Shown piece after piece: positions 12,356 to 22,497 of a DNA stretch of 64,000 bases (the stretch's first letter is position 1; the number at the start of each line of letters is the position of its first letter). The position numbers were made by a program, and so were the translations under genes. The notes under the pieces were generated by a model. The model was not told the DNA's origin. It saw nothing but the letters and a program-made list of their open reading frames with translations, and did not search any database. Source of the stretch: Limnephilus marmoratus. Lineage: Eukaryota > Arthropoda > Insecta > Trichoptera > Limnephilidae. The stretch spans positions 11,054,001 to 11,118,000 of the forward strand of contig OU862919.1 of assembly GCA_917880885.1 (NCBI GenBank), written 5' to 3'.

Positions 12356-12660
12356 AACATGTCGTTTTTAGTGTCTTCGTTAGGGTTTTTTTCATTGACC
12401 TCTTTAAGCCATATTTTTATTCTTGATTTGAATTCATTAGGTTTTTTTTATTAGTTTTATGTCTTGGGGAAGGATTTTATGGAGTTTTGTTGCAAAGTAT
12501 GTATAATTTCTTTGTCCAAATGTGGTTTTATAACTTGGAATATTTTTTACATTATTTTAATTCAATCTAGTGTTATGCATACACGGTCTAGTAGAGGATT
12601 CATTATTTTTGAAGAGCTTCAATAATATATTTTTGGCACATATTTGCTGTACATTTGGTA
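12356..12660 (-). pseudogene. Non-LTR retrotransposon C-terminal end (decayed)
   Basis: On the minus strand the fragments RNYTYFATKLHKILPQDIKL and, after a frame change, NEFKSRIKIWLKEVNEKN resemble the end of LINE ORF2 proteins, where a 'YFA.KLWN.LP..IK' segment is followed by 'FK...K.WL'. Stops occur on both sides. It ends beside the hammerhead-like motif at 12.25 kb, but the two could be separate insertions. Confidence 0.45.
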
Positions 12661-12878
12661 CATCAAAGGTACTGGCAGGTCACTTCCGATAACACACTTA
12701 TAACAAACTATTTATGATTAAGGTAATAATAAAATCAATGCAGTAAATACACATTCCTCAATAACTACTTTCATAGTATCTTAAGTACTTCTGTTTTACC
12801 ATTATTATTCTAAACTTATTATCAATTTTCATGATAATTAAACTACATACCTACATATTGCACTCGCTTACATACTAA

Positions 12879-14030
12879 CAGCCTTCCAAAAAAAAATTTT
12901 CACGGCCGATAACCTGTGTTATTGCAATAACATAAATAAACCCCGTATACACTAAAGCACGTGTTATTACCAATAACGTTTCTTACGTGGTCACGCTGTT
13001 AAAATGCATTTAAGATCTGACAACGCTGTATATGGTTTTAATTTCCTAGGAAACAATGTTGTTTTAATTCTTCTCCGCTAGGGGCATTATTGGCGCGCCT
13101 GTGCATATCGGCCCGCGATGACAAAACAGTTCGGTGTGTTTATGGCGGGATATGGAAAATTTTGTTAGCGCCTAAATGTTGTGATTTTACTAAATAATTT
13201 CTATTGTAGTGACGAATTTACTCTTGTGTTCACATAATTGATATATTTACCATATTATTTGTGTGGTTTACATCAGTTTAATCAAGTTATTGTACAAACG
13301 CCGTACTTTCAAAGTTGAACTGTCAGAATATTGTTTTATAGGTTACTTAAAAGATAAAATTTACATTTTAAGATCTTTATTTTAAGAGAATTTCTTAAAA
13401 GTGATAATTTTTTTATAATATTAATATCTAAAACATGTGTTCGTAAACGTATCAAAGAAATTAACGTCTTTAGAGATGCAAGAAATCTGTTTTAAATGTC
13501 GGTATTTTTCTAAGTTATTTTTTGGCAATAAAAAAAACTTTGAAATTTTTTATTATTTTTTTATTGTATGCACGACGAAAAAGTGAGGTGATAGTTTCCT
13601 TCCAAATTTATTACATAAAAGGACTGTGTTTTTGAAGTTTTGATTTTTTTTAAATTTCTCTACATTTTGGTCAAAAATGTTTTGGGAGGAATTTTTTTCC
13701 GAGTTTGAATCTTAAAATATGGCAGTTTTTGAAAACTAAAGTGTATTTCAAATACACAAATCTAAAAGGTAAATTTATCTAGTTTTCATAAATGGTATTT
13801 GTTTTTACGACACCTTCAAAAATAAGAAATATATAGAAAATTCAAAATACTTTGGAAAAATTCCAAACAACGTTCTGTCATCACTAATAAAACAGAGATA
13901 AACTACCCTCTCAGGCCGTGTAAACCAAGCGTATTTTTTTCCATGAACAATTTTTTAATTAGTAATGTTCTCACATCCACGGCCGTTTGTCAAATGAATA
14001 AAATTTTCACTGGGTTTTTTAGTAAGGCTG
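12879..14030 (+). mobile_element. 1.15 kb non-autonomous DNA element, family A (copy 1)
   Basis: Ends are CAGCCTTCCAAAAAA and TTTTTTAGTAAGGCTG, so the terminal inverted repeat is roughly CAGCCTTACTAAAAAA. The whole 1,152 bp is matched in reverse complement at 22,967-24,117 with scattered substitutions. Internal landmarks are GTTATTGCAATAAC near one end and GGCGCGCC about 200 bp in. There is no ORF of note. Superfamily is unknown; copy 2 is flanked by TAT on both sides but this copy shows no clear target duplication. Confidence 0.85.
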
Positions 14031-14814
14031 TACATGTTTATAACTGTACTCCTGAATAAATTATGTATCTTTAATACTGTGTTACTGTAAAAGCCCCAAG
14101 GCGTGAATAAATAAATAAATAAAGAATTAGAAAGTTTATGCTTGGAGAAGAAACTACTTTATTATATTTAAAACACTGGACATTGTCCGCCTTTACATTA
14201 GCTACCCCCGTCACTGTCTATAAAACATTAATAAGAAGATTAGTGCCAAAATTTGAGTCAATGTTTATTTTGAAAAACTGGAGAATTTAGGACTATTTAG
14301 GGCTGGAGCATTTTTATGAACTGACTTTGCCAAAAGATTTGCTTACATTTCTATACAATTCGATATATTAGAAGGTGAAATGTTTTTGACTTTATGTATA
14401 CGATTATCGGAAAAGGTGAGTTTTAAGTTTAAATTCCGCCGAGTCTGTGATCATTCGTAAATCATGTGGCAGTCCATTCCAGGCTTTAGATTCTGACACT
14501 CCGAAAGCACTCTCACCGAACTTAGTTTCTGGTGAGCGCTTTGGTTCCCTCAAACTTTCGATAGTTGATGAAGCTCCTGGCCTGAGGATTGACTATCGAG
14601 AAATGGAATTTTCCGATATGTAAGTCCGAGCCATTTCGTCAAGGGACTTAAATAAATTATTAAACTTCAAGGGACTTAAATAATTTTTTTATTAAAATTA
14701 TTAAACTCTAAATTCGATAGTTGTGAACTCCTGCAATTAATAAATCTACATGTACCTACATGAAAAACTAGACAAATATTGACGTTTTATATACGTACAT
14801 CTCATTCGAACTAT
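14031..14814. other. No gene seen
   Basis: AT-rich. A slightly GC-richer patch at about 14,420-14,640 has no open frame or repeat match that I can identify. Confidence 0.4.
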
Positions 14815-14958
14815 GATTTACATTCTCCAATACAACGTTTGCATAGTCTTGGTAACAAATACTTAAACAATATGGATGTATTTGACAATAATTTGAACTT
14901 AGCAAACTTCAAACGCCATATGTGCCAACTATTTATTTCTACCTATCCCATAAACTAA
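14815..14958 (+). pseudogene. Non-LTR retrotransposon C-terminal tail
   Basis: The frame LHSPIQRLHSLGNKYLNNMD followed by VFDNNLNLANFKRHMCQL and a stop matches the closing segment of R1/jockey-type ORF2 proteins (SP..RL......N...D.F...L..FK). Only about 45 codons survive. Confidence 0.6.
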
Positions 14959-15392
14959 TAAGAACAACAATTTTAAACATTACCTACTTTATGTGAACTC
15001 CTATATTTTATGGACTATATTTTGTTTCTTATATTTTATGTTATCTGTATTTTGTTAATATATATTTTATATATTGCATATATTTTATATAAAGCCTCGA
15101 TGACACACGGCGAGTTACAAGTTACTATCTACTAAGTTTTAAAAGCGGGTAAATCGGCGAGTGAGATTGTCATGATGACACACAAAACTGTCCACTCGCT
15201 CAGAAGCGTAGGAAACTGAGGCCGCTGCTAGCGCCAGTAACAAGAATAACGACGGCTGCGTGAACTAATTCTTCAGAGGTTTGACAGTCGAAATCAGCTG
15301 TTTATCGGAAGCCATTTTGGAAACATAAAGAAACCAATCAATAGCTCTTGGTATCCGGTGATTGACGGCTACACCAAAGCTAAACGCAAAAA

Positions 15393-15625
15393 ACATGTCT
15401 AAGTATACAGTAAGGCCAGCTCGTGGTAAACCATTTTGTGTTATAACTTTATATTGACTAAATTCGCTTTAACCAGTGTAATTCTAATTCTAGTAAAATT
15501 CATTTAATATTAATAGAGCAAAAAAACCATGTCTAAGTATACAGTAATGCCAGCTCGTGGTAAACCATTTTGATTTATATTGACTAAATTCGCTTTAACT
15601 ATTGTAATTCTATTTCTTAAATTCT
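15393..15625 (+). repeat. Two-copy direct repeat, about 135-bp period
   Basis: ATGTCTAAGTATACAGTAA followed by GCCAGCTCGTGGTAAACCAT and TATATTGACTAAATTCGC occurs at about 15,394 and again at about 15,529, with a small deletion in the second copy. It lies inside the Harbinger-type element. Confidence 0.8.
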
Positions 15626-15879
15626 TACCATTATGATTTCTAATTTTAGAATTCATTAAGAGATGGAGCCACTTCGGTCGGCATCTCGCAAACGGTCTTG
15701 CCCCTGACTAGCATAAATACCACGTTTTAATGAACTTTCTATTCCATTCCGCGACGATGACGCCACTGCTTGTCACGAGTATTTTGTACTAGTGAAAGTT
15801 AGTGGTGCTGGCGACACGGTATCGCTTCGAAGTAAATAAGCACACACTTCACGACTAAAAATTACACATCTACCGGATC

Positions 15880-15923
15880 TGCCCTGATGATGGACACTGC
15901 AACGATGTCCGAAACGTTGGCTA
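15880..15923 (+). ncRNA. Hammerhead-ribozyme-like motif (Penelope type)
   Basis: CTGATGA at 15,884-15,890 and GAAA at 15,911-15,914 enclose GGACACTGCAACGATGTCC, which folds into a 5-bp helix II with a 9-nt loop. Helix I can form between GCC before the core and GGC after CGTT. Compared with the other motifs here, the 2-nt loop of helix III seems to be missing (GAAAC is followed directly by GTT). The same sequence is repeated in reverse at 21,517-21,560 with downstream text in common (AAGAAGGAGGTAGCGCAACA). Confidence 0.7.
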
Positions 15924-16169
15924 AAGAAGGAGGTAGCGCAACACGGCATAACACCCCAAAAACAAATAACGAAAATAAATAAACCAATCACGGGCAAGCG
16001 TGTAGGCGATTAAAGTTGACGACCTTTCAACTTTTTTTCGTAGATTGTCAACAATCTGATAGTTGCTGCTAGTTAGCAAGTAACACGATGACACTGGGCG
16101 AGTTTACTAACAGATAGTGAATTTCTCAGATAGTAGCTTGTAAACTCGCCGTGTGTCATCGAGGCTTAA

Positions 16170-16834
16170 CCTAAATTTTTTATTTTTTTAACCCTTATAT
16201 TTTATGTAACCTATATTTTGTTTTTAACATAATATTATGTTACTTGTATTTTGTAAACCCATTCTTTTCACAGTAATTAAAAAAAATGTACTGCATTCTA
16301 TGGGCGTTTAAATAAATAAATAAATACCATCCAGCCGTACTTGAACTGGATTCTTTCAGGAAATTTGAGCCAGTGAAGATTTTTAGACAAACACGAAGGT
16401 AGTTTTACGTTTCATGACCATTAGCATGTTGACCTTTGCGGAATAGGGAAAATTATAACGCTGCGTAATATTTCCATGAATATAATTTTGAAGCTTTACG
16501 CTTCGAAAATAAAATGATAAAATCAGTTAAAAATTAAATTTGTCATGGTGCCAAGTCCTGGAATAACGCGTTAAAAGTCAAATTTCCACAATTATTATTT
16601 GTCTTCGTGAGGCCGCTTCTCTGAAGTGAATTATTATTCTTTCTCCCGGTGTTTCATTCAATTGAAAACGCATAAATTTAAATAAAACTTTGGGGAAGAA
16701 CAGACCTAACCCAAAAATACATATTACGGTCTATTTGAGGTTATGTCGCCCCTTGCCCAGGGGCGCTGCATCCTGTGTGTTATTGTGCGGTGTAAACGGG
16801 CGGGAGGACTCAGAAGCGGCCTTTTTTGAAGTTC
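16170..16834. other. No gene seen
   Basis: AT-rich with a GC-richer patch at 16,740-16,820. Short ORFs there have no recognisable domain. Confidence 0.4.
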
Positions 16835-17398
16835 TTTTTTTTACATTAATTTCACACAGCCGTGAGAAAATAATTCCACTATGTAATTTTTGATGCTGTG
16901 TGGAGGGTCTTTTTAGGGATAGGAAGGAGAGGAAGTTCTGGGAAGGAAAAATGGTATGAGGGGTGGGTAGGAGTCTGGGGGTCATCGACTACTATAATAC
17001 GGGCATTTGCCTAGCTTGGTAGTCGATAAACCATGTAAAACAAACCTGTAACAAACAAAATGAATAAAGAAAATTTAAAAAAAAAAATGTGCCCAGGAGC
17101 GACGGACGTACGAATCCATCCCTCCCACGGTACAAGGCGATGAGTCGAGAGAGTCCGGTTGGAGAGTTAAAAAGATCTCCCTCCACCAGTCTCTCACGAT
17201 CCGTTCCGCCACGCAGGAAGTGGGCAAACGAAGACAACAAACAAAGACCTTAACAAACCTCACCCCATAAACCCGGACACCTTTGCTAAGTCACCAAACG
17301 TAGAAAACCACTTGGGGTGACCTATGGCAAGGGTGTTGGTATTCCAATAAATGGTTCCCGGGGTGGAGATACCCATACTCGCCTCCCAAATTGCCCAC
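16835..17398 (-). mobile_element. SINE-like dispersed repeat, family C (copy 2, interrupted)
   Basis: Reverse-orientation copy: starts at a T-rich block followed by the GTGTGGAGGGTCTTTTTAGG region and ends with CACTTGGGGTGACC, GGTTCCCGGGG and CCTCCCAAATT. About 110 bp at 16,983-17,090, ending in a poly-A run, is absent from other copies and looks like a later insertion. Short ORFs within are shadows of the repeat. Confidence 0.7.
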
Positions 17399-17425
17399 CT
17401 CTCGCCAGTCACCAATTGATTCGGC

Positions 17426-17674
17426 GATCTTTTTAGTGTAACTGTGTGTGTTCCGTTTTCATTAGGTATGTTTCAGATACATTCTTAAATTCGCAAGGAT
17501 ACATTAAAAAACATACAGAAAATTTGCGTCGAACATAATATTTACTTAAAGATAATAAATATTATGTTCGACGTAAATTTTCTGCACTCTTTTAAAATGT
17601 ATCCTAGCAAATTTAAGAATATATTTGAAAGATATCTAATGAAAACGGAACACACAGTCACATTTAGAAGACCG
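17426..17674. mobile_element. Hairpin MITE, about 119-bp arms
   Basis: Two imperfect inverted arms (17,426-17,544 and 17,556-17,674) are separated by only 11 nt. Matching landmarks are GTGTGTTCCGTTTTCATTAG against its complement near 17,637-17,657, and GTCGAACATAATATTTA against TAAATATTATGTTCGAC at the centre. No ORF. Confidence 0.85.
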
Positions 17675-18696
17675 CGTTCTTTAAACATATTTGACACCCT
17701 AAGACTGATAAAAAATTGTCGTTCACGTTGAAAATTTGCTGTCTACAATTATTGCTTGAATTTTTGAACACTCTCAGAACTTGAAAGCTCACAATATTTT
17801 TCTCGCTAGTAGATGTTTACAATGGAATCATATCGGTTAACCCAAGTCAAAAGTTTGGTAGAGCGTACAATAATAGAAAAGAAAAATAAACTTGTAATTT
17901 ACATCAGAATATTATGTATGATGAAATTACATTATTATAATTCTTTTAGGAAATAAATCTTATAAGTAAATAAAATCTCGATTAGGAAGGTTCATAACTC
18001 GCTTTGATAGCGCCCTTGAGGTGGTTGTTTAAGGCGGTACACAATCCTAATAAATTTTGTATCCTCAAAACTCATATTTTAATAATTTCCGGCGAATCCG
18101 TAACTATAATTACTTTTTTATTTCCATGCCGCAGAAGAAATGCGAGTTATTTATATATTAGATTAATAAAATCAGTACCTTACCATTAATATATTTTTCG
18201 TACAACGATTTCAAAACTATATAACCCGTTTTTCAACTATAAAGTTAGCGGTAAGCACCAGATTTTATTTTTCTAGCCGATGAATTAATAATTTCGGGAG
18301 GACAACATGGAGACACATTTTAAATATTTGTAGCAGGCTCTTCAGAATTAATTAAAATGAACGCGGCAGAAAGGTCGAATCTCCAGGCCTGCTAGGGTGA
18401 ATGCGACCGTACATTCGTACAATACGCCCGCGCCGTGCCGCGGCGTATATTTGTTTACACGCTTTCTTCACTTACGTCGTTAAGATTCCCACATAATTTA
18501 TCTTCCTCTTCTTTTCTTTGATACGGCAAATTCGACAGTAGGTCCGTCCAGTGCACGGGTCGCGTGTCGCAATTTGTATGCACGGTTTCTTTACTTACGT
18601 CGTTAAGATTCTGAATATATTTTAGGGTATATTGTCGTCTTAAAAAAAGGTTTTTTTTTATATTAAATGAAAGAACACACTAGGTTTTTTTTTCTC
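17675..18696. other. No gene; GC-richer patch with a direct repeat
   Basis: A block ending in ACTTACGTCGTTAAGATTC occurs at about 18,459-18,490 and again at about 18,581-18,612, some 122 bp apart. The segment before it (CGCCCGCGCCGTGCCGCGGC) is unusually CpG-rich for this window. I see no coding frame. It could be a regulatory patch or old repeat. Confidence 0.4.
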
Positions 18697-19113
18697 CCTT
18701 TTTTACATTAGCTCCACACAGGAGGCTCGGAGGAAATTCCCCTCAGGGCCCATGTCATTTTGGACGATGCTATGTGGAGAGTCTTTTCAGGAAAGGAAGG
18801 AGAAAAAGTCCTTGGAAGGTTGAAGGTAAGAGTAAGAGGGTTGGGTAGGAATTTGGAGGTTAGTTTGTCCAGGAGTGACGGACGTATGAATCCATCCTTA
18901 CCACTGTGCTGCAAGGCGGTGTTCCGAGAGAGTCCTGCTGGAGAGGTCAAATCGTCTTCCTCAACCAGTCTCTCCCGATCTGGCCTGCCACGCAGTTGGT
19001 GGGCAGACGCATCGGCAGAACCCCTGCTAAGACACCAAACGTAGCGAACCACATTGGGGGTTATTCAACAAATGGTTCCCGGGGCGGCGTTGTCCATACC
19101 AGCCTCTCAAATT
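18697..19113 (-). mobile_element. SINE-like dispersed repeat, family C (copy 3, most complete)
   Basis: Reverse orientation: T-rich block then ACATTAGCTCCACACAGGAG, the CTCAGGGCCCATGTCATTTT block, GTCCAGGAGTGACGGACGTA, CTCCCGATCTGGCCTGCCAC and the terminal GGTTCCCGGGGCGGC plus CAGCCTCTCAAATT. ORFs of 94 and 114 codons on opposite strands cover it, are not conserved between copies and are treated as chance. Confidence 0.75.
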
Positions 19114-20526
19114 AAAATCAAATTGAATCCTCACATCTTGTCTCAGGAAAGCGAATTCTGAAAAGTATCTCCTTGTTAAGGGCCTTTAACCAGACAGCGG
19201 CCGAAAATACACATTTCGTCGAAAGATCTTCTTACGGTCGTACAGGGCGGTTCCAATGAGAAAGATAAATTACTCTCCGTACCAGCTATTTAAAAGTATA
19301 ACTTATTATTTATTTTATTTCATTTCAAATTTAATTTAATTTATACCTACATCCAAAAATGCTGAAAGGCGTGATGATAAAACTATTAAAATTATGTACT
19401 TTATGTAATTATTTTTTTATCAAAGTATTTATTATTTTTTAATAATGTCTTAGCAAAATAAAGTTGTAAAAAAATCAGAAATATATTGATTTGTAAGACC
19501 GTAAATAGATTGACAAAATAGAGAAATTTTCGTCATAAATAAGTGTTCGGATATTTTATTTGAACTAAAATTAAAATTTTGAAACTTGCGTTTACTAGAT
19601 AACGTATTGATTTACAATAATGTATGATCACATGATATGAAATATGTCTTGTAAAATAAGGTTTTTCGTTTAAAAACTTTACAAATCTGCCGAAAACCTA
19701 TGGTATAGGTTACCTTAAAAATAAACTTCTTTTCCCAAAATTTAAAACATGCGTCTAACTAGATAAAATAACAATTTTTCGAAATCAATTTATAATTTTT
19801 TGCTTAAAAGAGTCAATAGTCTAAAATTTGATTTAAAAATGACATATTTCCGCTTTTCTCTGGTTATATGTATATACCCTATTAATAACGCCCCTTTAGT
19901 TTAGAACAATCGATATACGAGGAACATAATATGTACATATACCTATTATAAATGTGTTTTACTCTTTCTTATTCAGGGTGGTATTTCAAAGCACAAAGGT
20001 TGGCAAAACCCTCGCAATGGTCCTATTGTCGCCCTGCCTAATAAAACCCTGTACGTTTCCCATTCGCGGCTTTTTGTTGATTTTAGCGCGCTGTTTCGGC
20101 TTTATCTATGGTTTCGCCGCCGAAGTGACTTCAAACGGTGGAATGAAATAACCAAGTTTTCAGCGGAATGCCTAAGCAAGTTTTAGAGAGGATCGGGGTT
20201 CCGGAATACCTACATTAAACTTCTGTGGAATATCTCTCGATGGCGGAATGATTTATTCGGGCGGAGGAGTGTTTATGGAATTCTTTATGGTTATTTTTCT
20301 TACCCGTGAAAAAGTGAATAGACGCTTTTAAAATTCAAATTCGCCCAGTAAATAATCAATGTGGTTTCAATGAAATATTCGCCCACGAGGCGTAGGTACG
20401 TACGTAATTTTAATCAAATTAAAGGCATTCTGTTTTAACTTCTTCAAACACAGAAAACTTATTTTGTGGAACCATTTTAATTTGAAATTAATAAAAAACT
20501 TTGTTTTTACCATTTTCGTTGTATAT
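19114..20526. other. No gene confirmed; low-repeat region
   Basis: Mostly AT-rich. At 19,954-20,151 a 65-codon ORF lies just beside TTATTCAG, a possible splice acceptor, in sequence not repeated in the window. The predicted peptide shows no domain I recognise and no donor that makes a convincing exon, so it is not called as a gene. Confidence 0.35.
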
Positions 20527-20572
20527 AAAAACCAACATGTTTCATGAGCAACGCTCACTTCTTCAGGGTTTA
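20527..20572 (-). ncRNA. Hammerhead-ribozyme motif (Penelope type), best-formed copy
   Basis: Minus strand: AAACC, CTGAAGA (20,566-20,560), helix II with TGAGC paired to GCTCA around a GTT loop, GAAA (20,543-20,540), C, a 2-nt loop AT, then GTT and GGTTT. Helix I pairs AAACC with GGTTT (5 bp), and the predicted cleavage site follows GTT, between 20,534 and 20,533. All invariant core positions (CUGANGA, GAAA, UH at the cleavage site) are present. Penelope-like elements are known to carry such motifs with a minimal helix III; the surrounding element is too short to confirm. Confidence 0.75.
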
Positions 20573-20595
20573 CTTAAAACTAATTATAAATAACT

Positions 20596-21140
20596 AGCTT
20601 TTTCCCGCGGCTTCGCTCGCATGTTGAAAGGGGGGTTCCCACTCCGCCTCCTCCACCTCCCCCCCTCCCCCACCCCCCTCACCGCCATCCCTCCCCCTCC
20701 CCCCCTCCCCCACCCCTCCTCCCCCCTCCCCCCTCCACCCTCCCCCCTCCACCCTCCCCCATTCCCCTCCCCTCCCCCTATTAAGGTACCTATTTAAAAT
20801 ATCTAAAATTCTTGATTCGATTCAAACTATTAGGGGAGTACCTACTTTAAATAATTTATCAACTTAAAGATTTTCAAAAATAGAATCCTGATTTTTTAAT
20901 CATTTATTTTGCAAAATGTCATTCTCAAACACGCGAACTGTCAAACGTGCGATTTCTCGATTAGGTTTTCTGAAATTATCCAATTTTCTGCGCAATTTTC
21001 TTAATTTTTCTCTCCATAAGAACCATCCTCGTACTTCAAGGAATATTCTAAAAAAAGAATTAGCGAAATCGGTTTAGCTGCTCTCGAGATTTGCGCTTAG
21101 TAACACTTTCAGCGATTCATTTTTATATATAAGAAGATAA
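20596..21140 (+). mobile_element. RTE-type retroposon copy with pyrimidine tract
   Basis: Starts CTAGCTTTTTCCCGCGGCTT and CGCTCGCATG, followed by a C-rich tract of (CCCTCC)-like units at about 20,634-20,784, then AAAATATCTAAAATTCTTGA, a body shared with 26.2, 53.2, 55.7 and 56.6 kb, and the 3' end AGCGAAATCGGTTTAGCTGC...CAGCGATTCATTTTTATAT. No ORF. This head-and-tail architecture is typical of RTE-derived non-autonomous copies in insects. Confidence 0.65.
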
Positions 21141-21144
21141 GATA

Positions 21145-21395
21145 GACATAGGGTGTCAATGGAAACTCCCTCCCCCATCTCTCCCTCCCTCCCGCTTTCC
21201 ATAGCAATAGCCGCTTCCTCGCGTGCCACCAATAGCAATTTTTTTACACAAATTTCATAATGCCAAAGCTCACCGGAAGTTTTATAAAAACCTTGTCCTG
21301 ACAATAACGAACACAAAAAAAACGAATTAACCAATTTGGTGCAGTCGTTCGAAAGTTATGCGCTTAGCAACACATTCAGCGATTCATTTTTATGT
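21145..21395 (+). mobile_element. RTE-type 3' end, second copy
   Basis: A separate tail lies directly downstream: pyrimidine-rich start (CTCCCTCCCCCATCTCTCCC), then AATTTGGTGCAGTCGTTCGA and TTAGCAACACATTCAGCGAT, ending near TTCATTTTTATG. It is a diverged relative of the preceding copy. Confidence 0.55.
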
Positions 21396-21516
21396 TATGG
21401 ATAAAAGTGGTAAAAACTAAGTACCTATTCGGATACGTTTTAAGATTTTCACGGCCAAAAGCATTTTCGTTATTTGTTTTTGGGGTGTTATGCCGTGTTG
21501 CGCTACCTCCTTCTTT

Positions 21517-21560
21517 AGCCAACGTTTCGGACATCGTTGCAGTATCCATCATCAGGGCAT
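21517..21560 (-). ncRNA. Hammerhead-ribozyme-like motif (Penelope type)
   Basis: Minus-strand copy of the 15,880 motif: CTGATGA at 21,555-21,549, GAAA at 21,528-21,525, and helix II GGATACTGCAACGATGTCC (one change from the 15.9 kb copy, turning one pair into G-U). It too lacks the 2-nt helix III loop. The flanking sequence toward 21,467 is nearly identical to that downstream of the 15.9 kb motif. Confidence 0.65.
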
Positions 21561-21657
21561 ATCCGGCAGTTTTAAACATCGCATAATGAAGTAATCAATT
21601 ATATTTTAAATAAATAAAAAGAAAACACTTTGTTTACGTCACTTTATTGATATTTCT

Positions 21658-21702
21658 TCCGTCTACCGGTTTCGGTACCTCCGTACCATCATCAGGACTG
21701 AA
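21658..21702 (-). ncRNA. Hammerhead-ribozyme motif, left arm
   Basis: Minus strand: GTC, CTGATGA (21,695-21,689), helix II GGTAC-ggag-GTACC (5 bp, perfect), GAAA (21,673-21,670), C, CG loop, GTA and GAC. Helix I is GTC paired with GAC, and cleavage would follow GTA. All core positions fit a type I hammerhead with minimal helix III. Confidence 0.72.
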
Positions 21703-21845
21703 TATAAAATACTGACAAATACAGGGAAATATACATATATATATACAAATAGTAAAAGAAAGAGACAGTAAATAAGAGAGGGTCTCTTTCTTTTACTATT
21801 TGTATATATATATGTATATTTCCCTGTATTTGTCAGTATTTTATA

Positions 21846-21890
21846 TTCAGTCCTGATGATGGTACGGAGGTACCGAAACCGGTAGACGAA
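21846..21890 (+). ncRNA. Hammerhead-ribozyme motif, right arm
   Basis: Plus-strand mirror of the left-arm motif: CTGATGA at 21,853-21,859, helix II GGTAC-ggag-GTACC, GAAA at 21,875-21,878, then CCGGTA and GAC. Identical in the core to its partner. Confidence 0.72.
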
Positions 21891-21945
21891 AGAAATATCA
21901 ATAAAGTGACGTAAACAAAGTGTTTTCTTTTTATTTATTTAAAAT

Positions 21946-22258
21946 GTCAAGTCACAATGTGTTTGCTTCTTTTGAAAAATTAATTATATTTTAATTCATT
22001 TTTTTTTCAATTATTTTCCCTTTGATTTTTAATGGGTATGTGCTTGTTATAGATGGGCGTGCTCCTGAAATTGATCAACGTCAGTAGCCTGCTTATCGTA
22101 TCGATTCTACTTAGCTGCCGTTGTGAATGTACATTACAGTTTCATCCCTAGAGTCATATGATATTATATGAAACCAAATATCTCTTTGTCTACGGTGGCT
22201 ACCAGGAAACCAAGGCAAACGAGGAGGTGTCGAGATTGAGATAAGTGTGATATGTTAC
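21946..22258. other. Intron sequence downstream of the TM6 exon
   Basis: No repeat or ORF recognised. It includes the 5' splice donor of the receptor exon (GTAACATA on the minus strand, starting at 22,258). Confidence 0.5.
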
Positions 22259-22382
22259 CTGTAGGGAGGCTGTGACGGCTGCTACGTATTCGTACACTAT
22301 CTCCCAGGGGTGGTTATTGGCGGGTCGGAACGGGGACACAAGGTACTGCAGGCCCAGCAGCGGCACCAGCAAGAATGTGGCC
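22259..22382 (-). CDS. Class B (secretin-family) GPCR, exon with TM6, ECL3 and start of TM7
   Basis: This 124-bp exon is bounded on the minus strand by a good acceptor (TTCATTTCAG before GGCCAC) and a good donor (CTACAG then GTAACA). Its first base completes an Arg codon begun in the exon at 39,075-39,248; 41 codons follow, starting ATFLLVPLLGLQYLVSPFRP and ending VTASLQ. PLLG matches the conserved Pro-X-X-Gly of class B TM6, and the exon stops at the conserved Gln before the TM7 Gly, a known intron position in this family. The receptor is a plasma-membrane peptide-hormone receptor coupling to G proteins. By resemblance from memory it is closest to calcitonin/DH31-like or PDF-like insect receptors, but the ligand cannot be assigned. 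The TM7 exon is not seen downstream within 22 kb. Codon use is clearly GC-richer than the surroundings, as expected for a conserved exon. Confidence 0.88.
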
Positions 22383-22497
22383 CTGAAATGAACACACCTG
22401 GTTAGGGGAATATTATAACTTTTATGTGGGCACAGAATTTTAGAAAGTAGAGTGAATTTTTATTTTTTTATTTCAGCGTTGTTGTGTGGGGTGTTTT

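Larger units (their letters stand above)
15093..16166. mobile_element. PIF/Harbinger-type non-autonomous element, TAA target duplication
   Basis: The element begins AGCCTCGATGACACACGGCG and ends with its reverse complement CGCCGTGTGTCATCGAGGCT; the match continues inward over about 40 bp with some mismatches. It is flanked by TAA at 15,090-15,092 and 16,167-16,169, the 3-bp duplication typical of PIF/Harbinger. No transposase ORF is present in the 1,074 bp. It carries a partial tandem duplication (15,393-15,625) and a Penelope-type segment with a hammerhead core (15,880-15,923). Confidence 0.85.
21603..21945. repeat. Inverted repeat, 164-bp arms, each arm with a hammerhead core
   Basis: Arms 21,603-21,766 and 21,782-21,945 are almost exact reverse complements around a 15-nt spacer. 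Each contains AATAAAGTGACGTAAACAAA and a hammerhead motif whose predicted cleavage sites face outward. Penelope-like elements often carry terminal repeats in inverted arrangement, so this may be two tail-to-tail or head-to-head terminal repeats without a coding body. Confidence 0.9.

Noticed and set aside
18708..19052. 114-codon (-) and 94-codon (+) ORFs
   Set aside because: They overlap a SINE-like dispersed repeat and are not preserved in the other five copies.
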